This document shows positions 1 through 9,807 of a DNA stretch of 60,581 nucleotides, piece by piece. The notes under the pieces were generated by a model. The model had not been told where the DNA came from, did not search any database, and was given only the letters and a program-made list of their open reading frames with translations. Source of the DNA: Verrucomicrobiota bacterium. Lineage in GTDB: Bacteria > Verrucomicrobiota > Verrucomicrobiia > Chthoniobacterales > SZAS-18. The stretch is from NCBI GenBank assembly GCA_025353105.1, contig JANXRG010000100.1, forward strand, positions 1 to 60,581. The letters run 5' to 3'. The position numbers and the translations under genes were made by a program. Position 1 is the stretch's first letter. Every line of letters begins with the position of its first letter.

Positions 1-1335
1 CGCGAGATGGCCGCGCGCGTAGCCCGGCTTCAAACGGAGCGCGTCGTTTGCCGCGGCCAAAGCCCGCGCGGCGCGCGCCTCGGTGTGATCATGAAAATGC
101 CAGTACATCTGGCTGTGCATCCGGGAAAGCTCCGCGTGCGCCGCCGCGTAGTTGGGGTCCGCCGCGACCGCGCGCTGGAGCAATTTGGCCGTTTCCTCAA
201 GGTGTTTGCGGTCAACGATGTTGGTCGACGGATTCATCTCGAGGCTGCGGCGGAGGAAGTGCACGGCCTCCGGATTGGAACTGCCTCCCACGTCGATGTC
301 GGGCATCACGTTTCGGATCCGCAGCCCCACCGCCAGCCCGGCGGCCACCAGCAGGAGCGCGATGGCAATCAGCATCAATAAACGGTTTTGACGGATCCAG
401 ACCAGCAGGCGCGGCAGGAGCGGGGGCTTCCACGGCGCGAGCGGCCGGCCGTCGAGCCACCGCTGCAGATCGTCCGCCAGCGCCCCGGCGGTGGAATAGC
501 GCAGACGCCGATCCGGTTGCAGGCAGCGATCGCAAATCGCTTCCAGGTCCGACGAAACCTCCGGCGCGAGGCTGCGCACCGGCAGCGCGGAACCCTCCGA
601 GGCCCTGCGGAGAACCGTGAACGCGGTGGCGCCTGAAAACGGTGGCCGGCCGGTCAGCAACTCATAGAGAATCGCCCCGAGACTGTAGACATCGACCGCC
701 GGCGTGAGCGGGCCGCCGGTTCCACTCGCTTGCTCCGGGGCCGCGTAGTGCGGCGTGCCGAGCGCGGCATTCGACTGCGTGATGGCAATATCGGCCGCCG
801 GCTCGAGCACCTTGGCGAGACCGAAGTCCGTGACGTACGGGGTGCCGTCAGTGTCGATCAGGATGTTGGCCGGTTTCAGATCGCGATGCAGGATGCCGCG
901 ATCGTGCGCATGCTGCGTGGCGCGCGTGACGGTCAACACCAACTTGACGGACTCGCGCACCTGGCCGGCGAAACGCGGCATGGCCTCGTTGAGGTTTCCG
1001 CCGTGGGTCAGGCGCATGCTGAAATACGGAATCCCGTCGCGCTCCCCCGCTTCGTAAATGGGCAGGATGTTTGGGTGATCGAGCCTGGCGACGGCGTCGG
1101 CCTCCAAGCGAAAACGCCGCACAATTTCCGGCGCATGCAGCCGGAATGGGAGAATCATCTTCAGCGCAACGACGCGGTCCGGATTCGTCTGTTGCGCGCG
1201 GAACACGATCCCCATGCCGCCGCGCGCGACTTCCGAGAGCAGCCGATAGGGGCCGAACTGTTCGCCCGCCTGCGGCAGGAGCAGCGGGACGGGCGTCGTG
1301 GGTTTCTTGCTGGAGGGTCCGGAGGTCACCGCCAT
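1..1335 (-). CDS. Membrane Ser/Thr protein kinase with TPR repeats (C-terminus cut by window edge)
   Basis: The reading frame is open for 445 codons from ATG at 1335 to the window edge. It is a Hanks-type kinase: glycine loop RGGMGIVF near residue 40, catalytic Lys59 (VALK), Glu78, HRD at 150-152 followed by LKPAN, DFG at 170-172 and an APE motif further on. A hydrophobic segment near 316-338 is the single membrane span. After it come alternating Ala/Leu helices (for example AKLLQRAVAADPNYAAAHAE) that look like TPRs, which continue outside the window. The layout of cytoplasmic kinase, membrane span and TPR sensor is known from Planctomycetes and Verrucomicrobia. Its target is unknown. Identity as an active kinase is firm because all catalytic residues are visible. 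Confidence 0.93.
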   Translation of the reverse strand, partial: MAVTSGPSSKKPTTPVPLLLPQAGEQFGPYRLLSEVARGGMGIVFRAQQTNPDRVVALKMILPFRLHAPEIVRRFRLEADAVARLDHPNILPIYEAGERDGIPYFSMRLTHGGNLNEAMPRFAGQVRESVKLVLTVTRATQHAHDRGILHRDLKPANILIDTDGTPYVTDFGLAKVLEPAADIAITQSNAALGTPHYAAPEQASGTGGPLTPAVDVYSLGAILYELLTGRPPFSGATAFTVLRRASEGSALPVRSLAPEVSSDLEAICDRCLQPDRRLRYSTAGALADDLQRWLDGRPLAPWKPPLLPRLLVWIRQNRLLMLIAIALLLVAAGLAVGLRIRNVMPDIDVGGSSNPEAVHFLRRSLEMNPSTNIVDRKHLEETAKLLQRAVAADPNYAAAHAELSRMHSQMYWHFHDHTEARAARALAAANDALRLKPGYARGHLA

Positions 1336-1444
1336 AAAAGGCGTGGGAGGTTAAGGGAAAATTACGCTTGGCCAACGGTTTGACGATGACCCCTTGCCAA
1401 GGCGGGGCATCGACGATATCGGTTCGGGTTTCGTGTTCGCGAAT

Positions 1445-1516
1445 GCCAACGTAGCACAGTGGTAGTGCAGCGGTTTCGTAAACCGCAGGTCATGGGTTCG
1501 AATCCCATCGTTGGCT
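1445..1516 (+). tRNA. tRNA-Thr (anticodon CGT)
   Basis: A full cloverleaf can be drawn. The acceptor arm GCCAACG pairs with CGTTGGC, followed by a T discriminator. The D stem is GCAC/GTGC. The anticodon stem GCGGT/ACCGC encloses loop TTCGTAA, giving anticodon CGT, which reads ACG. The T arm is ATGGG-TTCGAAT-CCCAT. CCA is not encoded. The ABC ATPase gene begins about 50 nt downstream with no obvious terminator between them. Confidence 0.95.
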
Positions 1517-1567
1517 CGCATCTTCCTATTTGGTGCAGATCCTGTGCCGTGCGCGGATGTTCATGCG

Positions 1568-3421
1568 ATGATGCGTTCGCCCTCTTCTCTTCGCGTGCTT
1601 TCGGTTGAGGATCTCTCCGTTCGCTTCGCTTCCTCGGAGCGCGTGGTGGACGCCGTGCGTCATCTTTCCTTCCACGTGGACGGGGGCGAAACGGTCGCCC
1701 TTGTCGGCGAATCCGGGTCCGGCAAGTCCGTCTCCGCGCTCGCGATCCTGCGGCTGGTGGACCACGGGGGTGGTTGCATCGTCAGCGGCAGCGTGAATTT
1801 CCGCCGGGGTAATGGGGAAATGTTCGACCTCGCGTGCGCGAGCCAGAAAACGATGCGCAACATCCGAGGCGCGGAGATCGCGATGATCTTTCAGGAGCCC
1901 ATGACATCGCTCAATCCCGTCTTCTCGGTCGGCGAGCAAATCGCGGAATCGATCCGTCTGCATCAAGGACTCGATCGCGCCGCCGCGCGCGCGGAAGCGC
2001 TGCGGATGCTGGATCTGGTGCGTATTCCCGACGCCCGCCGGATTCTCGGTGTCCATCCGCACCAGCTCTCGGGCGGCATGCGGCAACGCGTGATGATCGC
2101 GATGGCGCTCTCGTGCAAGCCGGCGCTGCTCATCGCCGACGAGCCGACCACCGCGCTGGACGTCACGATCCAGGCCCAGATCGTGGAACTCATCCGCGCC
2201 CTGCAGGACGAGATGCACATGGCGGTGATTTTTATTACCCACGACATGGGCCTGGTGGCGGAGGTGGCCGATCGCGTGGTGGTGATGTACCGCGGGGAGA
2301 AAGTGGAGGAAGCTGAGGCCGGGCCTATTTTCCGCGCGCCACAGCACCTCTACACGCGCGCGTTGTTGTCGGCGGTGCCACAGCTTGGGTCCATGCAGGG
2401 CAAATACCAGCCTGCGAAATTTCCGCTCGTGCTGATGGACGCTCCGGCGCCGGTTGACGCCGCGGAACACCCGAATACCGCGCGGCTTGACGCGCCGCCC
2501 ATCTTGCGGGTGCGCGATCTGACCACGCGCTTCGATGTGATGGGCGGGCTCTTCGGCTGCGTCACCCACCGCGTGCACGCCGTCGAGGGCGTGAGCTTCG
2601 ATCTGTATGCCGGGGAAACGCTCGCGCTGGTGGGCGAATCCGGTTGCGGGAAATCTACGACCGGCCGTTCGCTGCTCCGGCTAGTCGACTTCCAGGCTGG
2701 CAGCGTCGAACTCGATGGCCGGAAGATCGAGACGCTGTCCGCGCGCGAGCTGCGGCCGCTCCGGCGCGACATCCAATTCATTTTTCAGGATCCGTTCGCC
2801 TCGCTGGATCCGCGCCTGACGGTTGGCTTCTCGATCGCGGAACCGCTCTACGTGCACGGCGTTGCGGGTGGCCGCGAGGCCAGGGACCGCGTGGCGTCGT
2901 TGCTTGGTCAGGTCGGTCTCCCGGCGGACGTGGCGGCGCGTTATCCGCACGAGTTTTCCGGTGGCCAGCGCCAGCGCATTTGCATCGCGCGCGCCCTTTC
3001 ACTCAATCCGAAGATCATCATCGCCGACGAGGCCGTCTCCGCGCTCGATGTCTCGATTCAGGCGCAAATCATCAACCTCCTGCTCGACTTCCAGCAGCAG
3101 CTCGGCCTCGCGTTTCTTTTCATCTCGCACGACATGGCTGTCGTCGAGCGCGTGTCGCACCGCGTCGCGGTGATGTACCTGGGTCAGATCGTCGAGCTGG
3201 GTCCGCGGCGGGCGATCTTTGAAAATCCCCAACATCCCTACACGCGGAAGCTGATGGCCGCGGTGCCCGTGGCCGATCCCACGCGCCGCCGCGGCCGTCG
3301 TGAATTGCTGGCCGATGAAATCCCCAGCCCGATCCGCGCGGTTGGCGACGAGCCCCGCCGCGCGCCGCTGCGCGAAATCGCCGCGGGTCACTTCGTTGCC
3401 GAGCCCGCCCTTCATGGTTAA
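1568..3421 (+). CDS. Oligopeptide ABC transporter, fused double ATPase (DppD-DppF / GsiA type)
   Basis: Energises peptide import at the cytoplasmic face. Two complete nucleotide-binding domains lie in one chain of about 617 residues. The first has Walker A GESGSGKS, signature LSGGMRQR and Walker B LLIADEP. The second has [17 protein letters not shown] and IIIADEA. The C-terminal end of each half carries the oligopeptide-transporter extension ([11 protein letters not shown] in the second). An in-frame TTG at 1511 would start inside tRNA-Thr, so ATG 1568 (or 1571) is preferred. The genes for the binding protein and both permeases follow directly, making a complete importer. Fusion of the two ATPases is common for glutathione or microcin-C-like dipeptide systems, so the substrate cannot be fixed from sequence alone. 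Confidence 0.93.
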   Translation: MMRSPSSLRVLSVEDLSVRFASSERVVDAVRHLSFHVDGGETVALVGESGSGKSVSALAILRLVDHGGGCIVSGSVNFRRGNGEMFDLACASQKTMRNIRGAEIAMIFQEPMTSLNPVFSVGEQIAESIRLHQGLDRAAARAEALRMLDLVRIPDARRILGVHPHQLSGGMRQRVMIAMALSCKPALLIADEPTTALDVTIQAQIVELIRALQDEMHMAVIFITHDMGLVAEVADRVVVMYRGEKVEEAEAGPIFRAPQHLYTRALLSAVPQLGSMQGKYQPAKFPLVLMDAPAPVDAAEHPNTARLDAPPILRVRDLTTRFDVMGGLFGCVTHRVHAVEGVSFDLYAGETLALVGESGCGKSTTGRSLLRLVDFQAGSVELDGRKIETLSARELRPLRRDIQFIFQDPFASLDPRLTVGFSIAEPLYVHGVAGGREARDRVASLLGQVGLPADVAARYPHEFSGGQRQRICIARALSLNPKIIIADEAVSALDVSIQAQIINLLLDFQQQLGLAFLFISHDMAVVERVSHRVAVMYLGQIVELGPRRAIFENPQHPYTRKLMAAVPVADPTRRRGRRELLADEIPSPIRAVGDEPRRAPLREIAAGHFVAEPALHG

Positions 3422-3431
3422 GTCCGAGTTG

Positions 3432-4967
3432 ATGCCTAAGAAACTTCGCTTCACTGCTGCGCGGATTGCGATCTCGTTCGCCCTGGTCTCCCCGGCCGTC
3501 GCGAAGGATGTCGTGATGGCGGTCGACTCCACTTTCACCACGATGGATCCGTACGACGCCAACGACACGCTCTCGCAGGCGGTTGCAAAGTCGTTCTACG
3601 AGGGACTGTTCGGTTTTGACAAGGACATGAACGTCATAAATGTCCTCTCCGAGGGCTACGACGTGAGCGCGGACGGGCTCGTCTACACGGTCAAGCTGCG
3701 CATGGGCGTGAAGTTTCACGATGGCACCGACTTCAAGGCCGATGCCGTGAAGGCCTCGCTTGATCGCGCGACAAATCCCGAGAACAAGCTGCGCCGCTAC
3801 GCGCTCTTCAGTAACATCGACCAGACTGGGGTCGTCGATGATTACACCGTGCGCTTCACGCTGAAGAAACCGTTCTCCGCGTTCATCAACGTGCTCGCGC
3901 ATCCGGCCGCGGTGATGATTTCCCCCGTCGCCATCGCGAAATACGGCAAGGACCTCCGGGATCATCCCGTTGGAACCGGGCCCTTCAAATTCATCGAGTG
4001 GAGGCAGACGGACTACCTCAAGGTGGAAAAATTCGGCGGCTATTGGAAGCCAGGCTACCCGAAGGTGGACGGCATCGTTTGGAAGCCCGTGGTCGATAAC
4101 AACACACGAACTGCGATCCTGCAGACCGGTGAGGCGCATTTCGCATTTCGCATGCCGCCGGAGCAGATCGCGCTGTTGAAAACAAAACCCGGGCTGGAGG
4201 TCATCACGGGACCGTCGCTCTCTCAGCGCTACCTCTCCATGAACGTGCGGCAAAAGCCGTTCGACAACCCGAAGGTCCGTGCGGCCGTCAACTATGCGAT
4301 CAACAAGGAGGCCTTGGCCAAGGTGGCGTTTGCCGGTTACGCGGTGCCGTCAGACGGAGTGATTCCGGCGAAGATGGAGTTCTTCCAGAAAATGGGGCCG
4401 TGGCCGTACGACGTCGCCAAGGCGAAGCAATTGCTCGCAGAAGCGGGTTACCCGAACGGCTTTGAGACCGAGCTTTGGTCTGCGTACAACCACAGCACCG
4501 CGCAGAAGGCGATCCAGTTCCTGCAGCAGCAGCTCAACCAGGTCGGCATCAAAGTGAAGCTCACCGCGCTCGAGGCGGGCCAGCGCGTGGAGAAAGTCGA
4601 GTCCGCCCCGAATCCCGACACCGCACCCGTCCGAATGTACTACACCGGATGGTCGTCCTCGACGGGCGAGGCCGACTGGGCGATCCGGCCGTTATTGGCC
4701 GGGGACTCGGCACCGCCGAAGCTCTTTAACACCGCGTATTATCGAAACGAGAACGTGGATCGCGCCATCGCTGGCGCACTCAACACGCGCGACCCGGCGG
4801 AGAAGGCGCGATACTACAAGGAAGTGCAGGAGCAAGTCTGGAAGGACGCGCCCTGGGCGTTTCTGGTGACCGAGAATCTGCTCTACGTGCGGAACAGGAA
4901 ACTCTCCGGCGTCTCCGTGATGCCGGACGGCAATTTTCACTTCGAGGAAATGGAATTGAAGGAGTGA
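3432..4967 (+). CDS. Peptide ABC transporter periplasmic substrate-binding protein (SBP_bac_5)
   Basis: Family 5 extracellular solute-binding protein of about 511 residues. A positively charged start MPKKLRF and a hydrophobic run ending SPAVA-KD form a signal peptide. The mature part has family hallmarks such as [18 protein letters not shown] and [15 protein letters not shown]. It would capture peptides in the periplasm and deliver them to the two permeases encoded next. ATG 3432 places the signal peptide right at the N-terminus. ATG 3414, which overlaps the end of the ATPase gene, is an in-frame alternative adding six residues. The overlap or near-overlap points to one operon. Confidence 0.93.
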   Translation: MPKKLRFTAARIAISFALVSPAVAKDVVMAVDSTFTTMDPYDANDTLSQAVAKSFYEGLFGFDKDMNVINVLSEGYDVSADGLVYTVKLRMGVKFHDGTDFKADAVKASLDRATNPENKLRRYALFSNIDQTGVVDDYTVRFTLKKPFSAFINVLAHPAAVMISPVAIAKYGKDLRDHPVGTGPFKFIEWRQTDYLKVEKFGGYWKPGYPKVDGIVWKPVVDNNTRTAILQTGEAHFAFRMPPEQIALLKTKPGLEVITGPSLSQRYLSMNVRQKPFDNPKVRAAVNYAINKEALAKVAFAGYAVPSDGVIPAKMEFFQKMGPWPYDVAKAKQLLAEAGYPNGFETELWSAYNHSTAQKAIQFLQQQLNQVGIKVKLTALEAGQRVEKVESAPNPDTAPVRMYYTGWSSSTGEADWAIRPLLAGDSAPPKLFNTAYYRNENVDRAIAGALNTRDPAEKARYYKEVQEQVWKDAPWAFLVTENLLYVRNRKLSGVSVMPDGNFHFEEMELKE

Positions 4968-5022
4968 CGGGCCCCGCCTCCGATTCTACTCGGCGTCTGT
5001 GGCGCGCATTCTCCCGTGTCCA

Positions 5023-5943
5023 ATGCTTCGCTACCTGATCAAACGCCTGCTCGGGCTTGCGCCCACGCTGATCATCGTGGCGGTACTGGTGTTTCTCTGC
5101 GTGCATTTGCTGCCCGGCGATCCGGCGCGACTCGCCGCCGGACCCGATGCTCCGCCGGAAACGGTCGAACTCGTACGCAAGGATCTCGGCCTGGATCGAT
5201 CCATTCCGGAACAATTTCTGCGCTTCATCTCCGGCGCCGTGCGCGGCGATTTCGGTAAATCCATCCGCACCCGACGTCTGGTCTCCGCGGAAATCGCGGA
5301 ACGATTCTGGCCCACGTTCTGGCTCACGTTTTGGAGTATGGCGTGGTCGGTCACCGTCGGACTGGCCATCGGCACCGTCGCGGCCGTCTGGCGGAATCGA
5401 TGGCCCGATCGAATCGGCATGGTCTTTGCCATCTCAGGCATCTCGTTTCCCGCTTTCGCGCTCGGCATGGTGCTGATGGAAATTTTCGCGGTGCAACTCG
5501 GCTGGCTGCCCGCGCTCGGCGCTGAAAGTTGGAAGCACTACATCCTGCCATCGCTCACGCTGGGGGCAGCGGTCGCGGCGATCATGGCGCGCTTCACTCG
5601 CTCCTCGTTCGTCGAGATTCTGCAGGAGGATTACGTGCGCACCGCGCGCGCCAAGGGACTTTCCGAACCAGTCGTCGTGATCAAGCATGCCCTGCGCAAC
5701 GCGCTCATTCCGGTCGTGACAATGATGGGGCTTCAATTCGGCTTCCTGCTCGGCGGCTCCATCGTCGTGGAAAAAGTCTTCAATTGGCCGGGCATGGGCC
5801 GGCTTTTGGTGGATGCGGTCGAGATGCGCGACTACCCCGTCATCCAGGCCTCCGTGCTGCTCTTCTCGCTCGAATTCATCGTCATCAATCTCATTGTCGA
5901 TCTGCTCTACGGATTCATCAATCCGACGATTCGCTACAAGTGA
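5023..5943 (+). CDS. Peptide ABC transporter permease, DppB type
   Basis: Inner-membrane permease of 306 residues. The N-terminus [20 protein letters not shown] is typical of DppB/GsiC, followed by LLPGDPARL and the BPD_transp_1 region. The coupling loop is recognisable near [16 protein letters not shown], which docks on the ATPase. The C-terminal segment [14 protein letters not shown] is the usual end of the family. ATG 5023 is chosen because the upstream in-frame residues do not belong to the family. The TGA overlaps the GTG start of the next permease gene. Confidence 0.93.
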   Translation: MLRYLIKRLLGLAPTLIIVAVLVFLCVHLLPGDPARLAAGPDAPPETVELVRKDLGLDRSIPEQFLRFISGAVRGDFGKSIRTRRLVSAEIAERFWPTFWLTFWSMAWSVTVGLAIGTVAAVWRNRWPDRIGMVFAISGISFPAFALGMVLMEIFAVQLGWLPALGAESWKHYILPSLTLGAAVAAIMARFTRSSFVEILQEDYVRTARAKGLSEPVVVIKHALRNALIPVVTMMGLQFGFLLGGSIVVEKVFNWPGMGRLLVDAVEMRDYPVIQASVLLFSLEFIVINLIVDLLYGFINPTIRYK

Positions 5944-6839
5944 ACCCGCCGCCCGCCATCTGCACGTCCCCGGCTGCGCCCACGGATTCGATCCGCACGC
6001 CGTGGGCGGAATTCTGGCGCAAATTCCGCCGGCAGCCGGTTGCCCTGGTGGCGGGCGCATTTGTCGGACTGCTCGTGCTCATGGCGATCTTTGCGCCGGC
6101 ACTGGTGCCGTTCCACGCGGAGGATTACTTCGACTACGACGCGCTGAACAATCCACCTTCTTGGCAGCACTGGTTCGGAGTCGATCCACTCGGGCGCGAT
6201 ATCTTCAGCCGCATTCTTGTCGGCGCGCGCATCTCGCTCGCGGCGGGTTTCATCTCGGTGGCGGTCGGAGCGATCGTCGGCACGCTGCTTGGGCTGATCG
6301 CCGGTTATTACGAGGGTTGGGCGGGTCAACTGATCATGCGTTTTTCGGACGTGCTGTTTGCGTTTCCCGGCATCCTGCTCGCAATCGGGATCGTGGCCAT
6401 CCTCGGCAATGGCATGGTCAACGTGGTGGTCGCGGTCGCGATTTTTTCCATCCCCACGTTCGCGCGTCTCGTCCGCGGGAATGTGCTTTCGCTCAAGCAC
6501 CTGACTTACATCGAGGCCCAGCACAGCATCGGCGCGCCCGACTGGACGATCATCCTGCGGCACATCCTCCCGGGGACGATGGCCACGGTCGTGGTGTATT
6601 TCACCATGCGGATCGGCACGTCGATCATCACCGCCGCGAGTCTTTCGTTCCTTGGCATGGGCGCGCAGCCGCCGACCCCCGAGTGGGGCGCGATGTTGAA
6701 CGAGGCGCGCGCCGACATGGTGACGTCCCCGCACGTGGCCATCTTTCCCAGCCTCGCCATTTTCCTGACTGTCCTCGCCTTCAATGTTCTCGGCGACGGA
6801 CTGCGAGACTCGCTCGATCCAAAGATCGATCAGAAGTAA
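5940..6839 (+). CDS. Peptide ABC transporter permease, DppC type
   Basis: Second inner-membrane permease, 299 residues. It begins at GTG 5940, overlapping the TGA of the DppB-type gene by four bases (GTGA), which implies translational coupling. The N-terminal [18 protein letters not shown] leads into the first span. [14 protein letters not shown] is the DppC/OppC signature, and the coupling helix lies near [13 protein letters not shown]. The C-terminus [11 protein letters not shown] is standard for the family. It closes the importer operon and is followed only 21 nt later by the end of the convergent argS. Confidence 0.93.
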   Translation: MNPPPAICTSPAAPTDSIRTPWAEFWRKFRRQPVALVAGAFVGLLVLMAIFAPALVPFHAEDYFDYDALNNPPSWQHWFGVDPLGRDIFSRILVGARISLAAGFISVAVGAIVGTLLGLIAGYYEGWAGQLIMRFSDVLFAFPGILLAIGIVAILGNGMVNVVVAVAIFSIPTFARLVRGNVLSLKHLTYIEAQHSIGAPDWTIILRHILPGTMATVVVYFTMRIGTSIITAASLSFLGMGAQPPTPEWGAMLNEARADMVTSPHVAIFPSLAIFLTVLAFNVLGDGLRDSLDPKIDQK

Positions 6840-6860
6840 CCGGATTCAGGCTCGTCGGGC

Positions 6861-8681
6861 CTACATGCGCTCGGGAACGGCGATCCCGAGCAGATCGAGG
6901 CCGGTCCGGAGCACGCGCGCGGCGAGCTCGCAGAGCGCGAACCGCGTGGCGCGCGTCTCGCCCTCCGATTTCAAGACGGGGCACGCCTCGTAGAAACCAT
7001 GGAAGACGTTAGCCAGCTCGGACAAATAGTTCGCGAGCAAATTTGGCCGGAAATCCTCGAGCACGGCCGGCACCGTCTCGGCGAACTGGGCGAGCTTCTT
7101 CGCCAGCTCAAGCTCCGCCGGGCCCGCGAGCACGATGCGTTCGGGCGCGCTGAATGCAGTCTCCGATTTCCGAAAAATGGATCGAATCCGGACGTACGCA
7201 TTTTGCAGGTACGGCGCCGTGTTGCCCTGGAAGGACAGCATGCGGTCCCAAGCGAAGACGTAGTCGGTGAGCCGGTGCTGCGAGAGTTCCGCGTATTTCA
7301 CGGCCCCGAGTCCAATGATGCGCGCGGTCTCCGCCCGATCGCCCTCGGGCAGATCGGGGCTGCGCGCGGCGATGATCGCCGCGGCGCGCGCTTCGGCCTC
7401 GTCGAGCAGGTCGCGCAAGGCGACGTTTTCACCGGAACGCGTGCGCATGATCTTGCGATCCTCGCCGAGGATGCTGCCAAACGTGATGTGCGTGATCGGC
7501 ACGGAGATGCCCATCTGGCGGGCGGCGGCGTTGATCTGCTCGAAGTGCAGCGCCTGCGGAGCGCCTACCACATACCACAGCTTCGTGCCGCCCCATTTGT
7601 TGACCCGCAGCTCAAGTGTGGCGAGGTCGGTGGTCGCGTAGTTGAAGGCGCCATCGCGCTTGCGGATGAGGGCGGGTTTTTCTGCGAGCTTCGCGTCGTC
7701 GGGGAAGAATATGCAGATCGCGCTTTCGCTTTCGCGCGCGATGCCCCTGACGATCAATTCCTCGACCAGCGGCGCCAGCCGCGGATTGAAATGGCTCTCG
7801 CCGAGCTGATAATCAAAATGCACTCCAAGTCGCGCGTAGATGCGGTCGAGTTCCTCGCACGAGATGCGCACGCACTCCCGCCAGATCCCGACATTCTCCG
7901 GATCGCCCGACTGCAGCTTGGCGAGTTCGGCGCGGCATTGATCGGCTGCAAGCCTCTCGGCCTCATGGTCGGAGGCCAATAGCCTATTGAGTGTGTCAGC
8001 GTCGCCAATGGCCCGGGCATGAATCGCTTCAGCCGCAATTTTCTCCCCCCTTTCTGCGCGCGAGCTGGCCTCTTGGTAAATGCGAACGAGTTCCGCGAGC
8101 GGATCCTTTTCGAAGGCCACAGGGTCCCGGAACTTTTTCCAGCCGTAGATCACTTTCCCAAACTGCGTGCCCCAGTCGCCGAGATGATTATCGGTGATGA
8201 CCCGGTGGCCGAGGAAGCGCGCCACCCTCGCCAGGCAATCGCCGATCAGCGTGCTGCGCAGGTGCCCGACGTGCATCGGCTTGGCGATGTTCGGGCTGCT
8301 GAAATCGATCACCACGGTCTCCGGCTTCCCGGCCACGGGCACGCCGAGCTTGGCGTCATCCAGCAACGCGCGCGTCCGTTCCGCGAGAAACTCCGGCTTC
8401 AGCGTGAAATTGATGAAGCCCGCTCCGGCAATTGTTGGTTCCGCGCTGATCTTCGCGAGTTCCGCATCGCCCTTCAACTTCACCACGATCTCCGCCGCCA
8501 GCGCGCGCGGATTCGTTTTACGGATCTTGGCGAGCGCCATCGCGGCATTCGCCTGGTAGTCACCGAAGCGCGGGTCGGCCGCCGCGGTCACCGTCGCCGA
8601 AAAATCCGCCGGGGGCGGTTCGGGCAGCGCGTTCAGCGCGCGCCGCAGGGCGGCGGAAAGCAGCGAGGGAAGGGGGAGCAT
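6861..8681 (-). CDS. argS: Arginyl-tRNA synthetase
   Basis: Charges tRNA-Arg in the cytoplasm. At 606 residues it is of normal length for this class I enzyme. The HIGH motif reads HVGH at 137-140 within SPNIAKPMHVGHLRST. The KMSKS region is degenerate (MRTRSGE), as is usual for ArgS. An N-terminal Add1-like domain and a C-terminal DALR anticodon domain (SQHRLTDYVF onward) are present. It is convergent with the peptide importer. A heptamer array (8686-8777) lies between it and the ptsN-like gene upstream. Confidence 0.97.
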   Translation of the reverse strand: MLPLPSLLSAALRRALNALPEPPPADFSATVTAAADPRFGDYQANAAMALAKIRKTNPRALAAEIVVKLKGDAELAKISAEPTIAGAGFINFTLKPEFLAERTRALLDDAKLGVPVAGKPETVVIDFSSPNIAKPMHVGHLRSTLIGDCLARVARFLGHRVITDNHLGDWGTQFGKVIYGWKKFRDPVAFEKDPLAELVRIYQEASSRAERGEKIAAEAIHARAIGDADTLNRLLASDHEAERLAADQCRAELAKLQSGDPENVGIWRECVRISCEELDRIYARLGVHFDYQLGESHFNPRLAPLVEELIVRGIARESESAICIFFPDDAKLAEKPALIRKRDGAFNYATTDLATLELRVNKWGGTKLWYVVGAPQALHFEQINAAARQMGISVPITHITFGSILGEDRKIMRTRSGENVALRDLLDEAEARAAAIIAARSPDLPEGDRAETARIIGLGAVKYAELSQHRLTDYVFAWDRMLSFQGNTAPYLQNAYVRIRSIFRKSETAFSAPERIVLAGPAELELAKKLAQFAETVPAVLEDFRPNLLANYLSELANVFHGFYEACPVLKSEGETRATRFALCELAARVLRTGLDLLGIAVPERM

Positions 8682-8685
8682 TGAA

Positions 8686-8777
8686 GAATTCAGATTGATG
8701 ATTTCAGATTTGGCGCCGCCAGGCGCGCGAATCGTCTCGCTAAATCTGCAATCTGAAATCTCAAATCTGAAATCTCA
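8686..8777. repeat. Heptamer inverted array A (ATTTCAG type)
   Basis: Left arm at 8686-8711 and right arm at 8742-8777 are made of degenerate 7-mers: ATTTCAG, ATTTGAG and ATTGCAG on the right-arm minus strand. The arms are in opposite orientation around a 30-nt GC-rich spacer. It fills the gap between argS and the ptsN-like gene, which run in the same direction. Confidence 0.8.
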
Positions 8778-9245
8778 CGCCGTCTTCCCCGCCCGGTTCT
8801 CGAAAATGCTGAGAATCTCCTCACTGGACTGGGCGGCGCCCAACGCTTCCCGGACACCCTTGTCGTTCAGCAGCTTCGCGATCGCCGCCAGCGTGCGCAG
8901 GTGCACTTGGAACTGGTTCTTCGGCACGACGAACAGAACGATGAATTTCACCGGCGCATTGTCGAGTGACTCAAACTCAATGCCATCGAGCGAGCGCCCG
9001 AATGCCGCAACGACCTCGGTGACGCGCTCTGAGGTGGCATGCGGGATGGCGATGCCAAACCCGATGCCGGTGCTCATCGTTTCCTCGCGTTGCTTGAGCG
9101 CGGCGAGAATCGATTCCTTGTCGGTCTCCTGAATCTTCCCGACGGAAACGAGCAGCTCCATGAGCTCGACGATGGCGGACCAGCGTTCCGTCGCCTGCAT
9201 GCGCGGAACGATTTGTTGAGGCGTGAGAAGATTAACCAGCGTCAT
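8775..9245 (-). CDS. PTS IIA-like nitrogen-regulatory protein (PtsN family)
   Basis: A 156-residue single-domain EIIA of the fructose/mannitol type. The phosphorylatable histidine is His69 in GIAIPHATS, preceded by the family motif REETMSTGIGFG. No EIIB or EIIC domain is attached and no sugar PTS genes lie nearby, so a regulatory PtsN-like role is more likely than sugar transport. Its phosphodonor is not in this window. The start fits the usual N-terminus (LVNLLTPQQIV). A specific symbol is withheld because Verrucomicrobia carry several EIIA paralogues. Confidence 0.9.
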   Translation of the reverse strand: MTLVNLLTPQQIVPRMQATERWSAIVELMELLVSVGKIQETDKESILAALKQREETMSTGIGFGIAIPHATSERVTEVVAAFGRSLDGIEFESLDNAPVKFIVLFVVPKNQFQVHLRTLAAIAKLLNDKGVREALGAAQSSEEILSIFENRAGKTA

Positions 9246-9335
9246 GGGAAAGTGGGCGCGATATTAGCGGGCGGAGATACCTTGGCAAGTGGGACGATGC
9301 CCGGACGCCGGGACGAGTCGATGAACAACTTAGTC

Positions 9336-9740
9336 TCACTCTGAACCGGGCGAAGAGCGAAGTTTTTTCACCACTGAACGGCGTTCTTTTGTCTCCCGGA
9401 TCCGCCGCTTCAGGGAGCGCGGCCGGGGCGAGCTTCGGCGGCGCTCCAGCGCTCGCTGGGCCACCCGCTCCCGCCGGGCTGCTTCCTTGGCGCCGCGAAT
9501 GCGCTCCAGCATCCGCTCGCGGGCCAGCCGTCGATTCGTGAGCTGCGACCGGCTGTCCTCGACCGTGACACTGAGGCCACTTGGTGGGTGGCGCAGGGTG
9601 ACGGAGGTCGAGACCTTGTTGACGTTTTGTCCGCCCGGCCCGGAGGAGCGCGCGAACGTCTCTTCGAAATCATCCGCGCGAAAGCCGAGCCGGGCGAGTT
9701 CCTCGCGCCAACGCGTGTCGGGGGCGGCGTGCCGGGTCAT
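9336..9740 (-). CDS. Peptide chain release factor-like GGQ-domain protein (ArfB-like)
   Basis: About 134 residues. The GGQ loop reads SSGPGGQNVNKVSTSV, the catalytic motif that hydrolyses peptidyl-tRNA on the ribosome. There is no codon-recognition domain. The C-terminus is a strongly basic tail (RRRSSPRPRSLKRR onward), which in ArfB/ICT1-type proteins enters the empty mRNA channel of stalled ribosomes. That makes ribosome rescue the likely job. ATG 9740 is chosen because the extra 21 in-frame residues upstream look unlike the family. It ends 90 nt from the ptsN-like start and is probably read with manA. Confidence 0.85.
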   Translation of the reverse strand: MTRHAAPDTRWREELARLGFRADDFEETFARSSGPGGQNVNKVSTSVTLRHPPSGLSVTVEDSRSQLTNRRLARERMLERIRGAKEAARRERVAQRALERRRSSPRPRSLKRRIRETKERRSVVKKLRSSPGSE

Positions 9741-9807
9741 GCGGGGGAATCGTTGCGCGTCTTTGCGGTTGGGCCAAGACAAACCGGCATCCGGTACCAT
9801 CACCCCG

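Noticed and set aside
1511-1567. Upstream TTG start for the ABC ATPase gene
   Set aside because: It would start inside tRNA-Thr and add residues unlike the family; ATG 1568 is closer to the usual N-terminus.
8686-8777. CRISPR-like appearance of short repeats
   Set aside because: Units are about 7 nt, degenerate, without unique spacers, and come with inverted partners; no cas genes are present.
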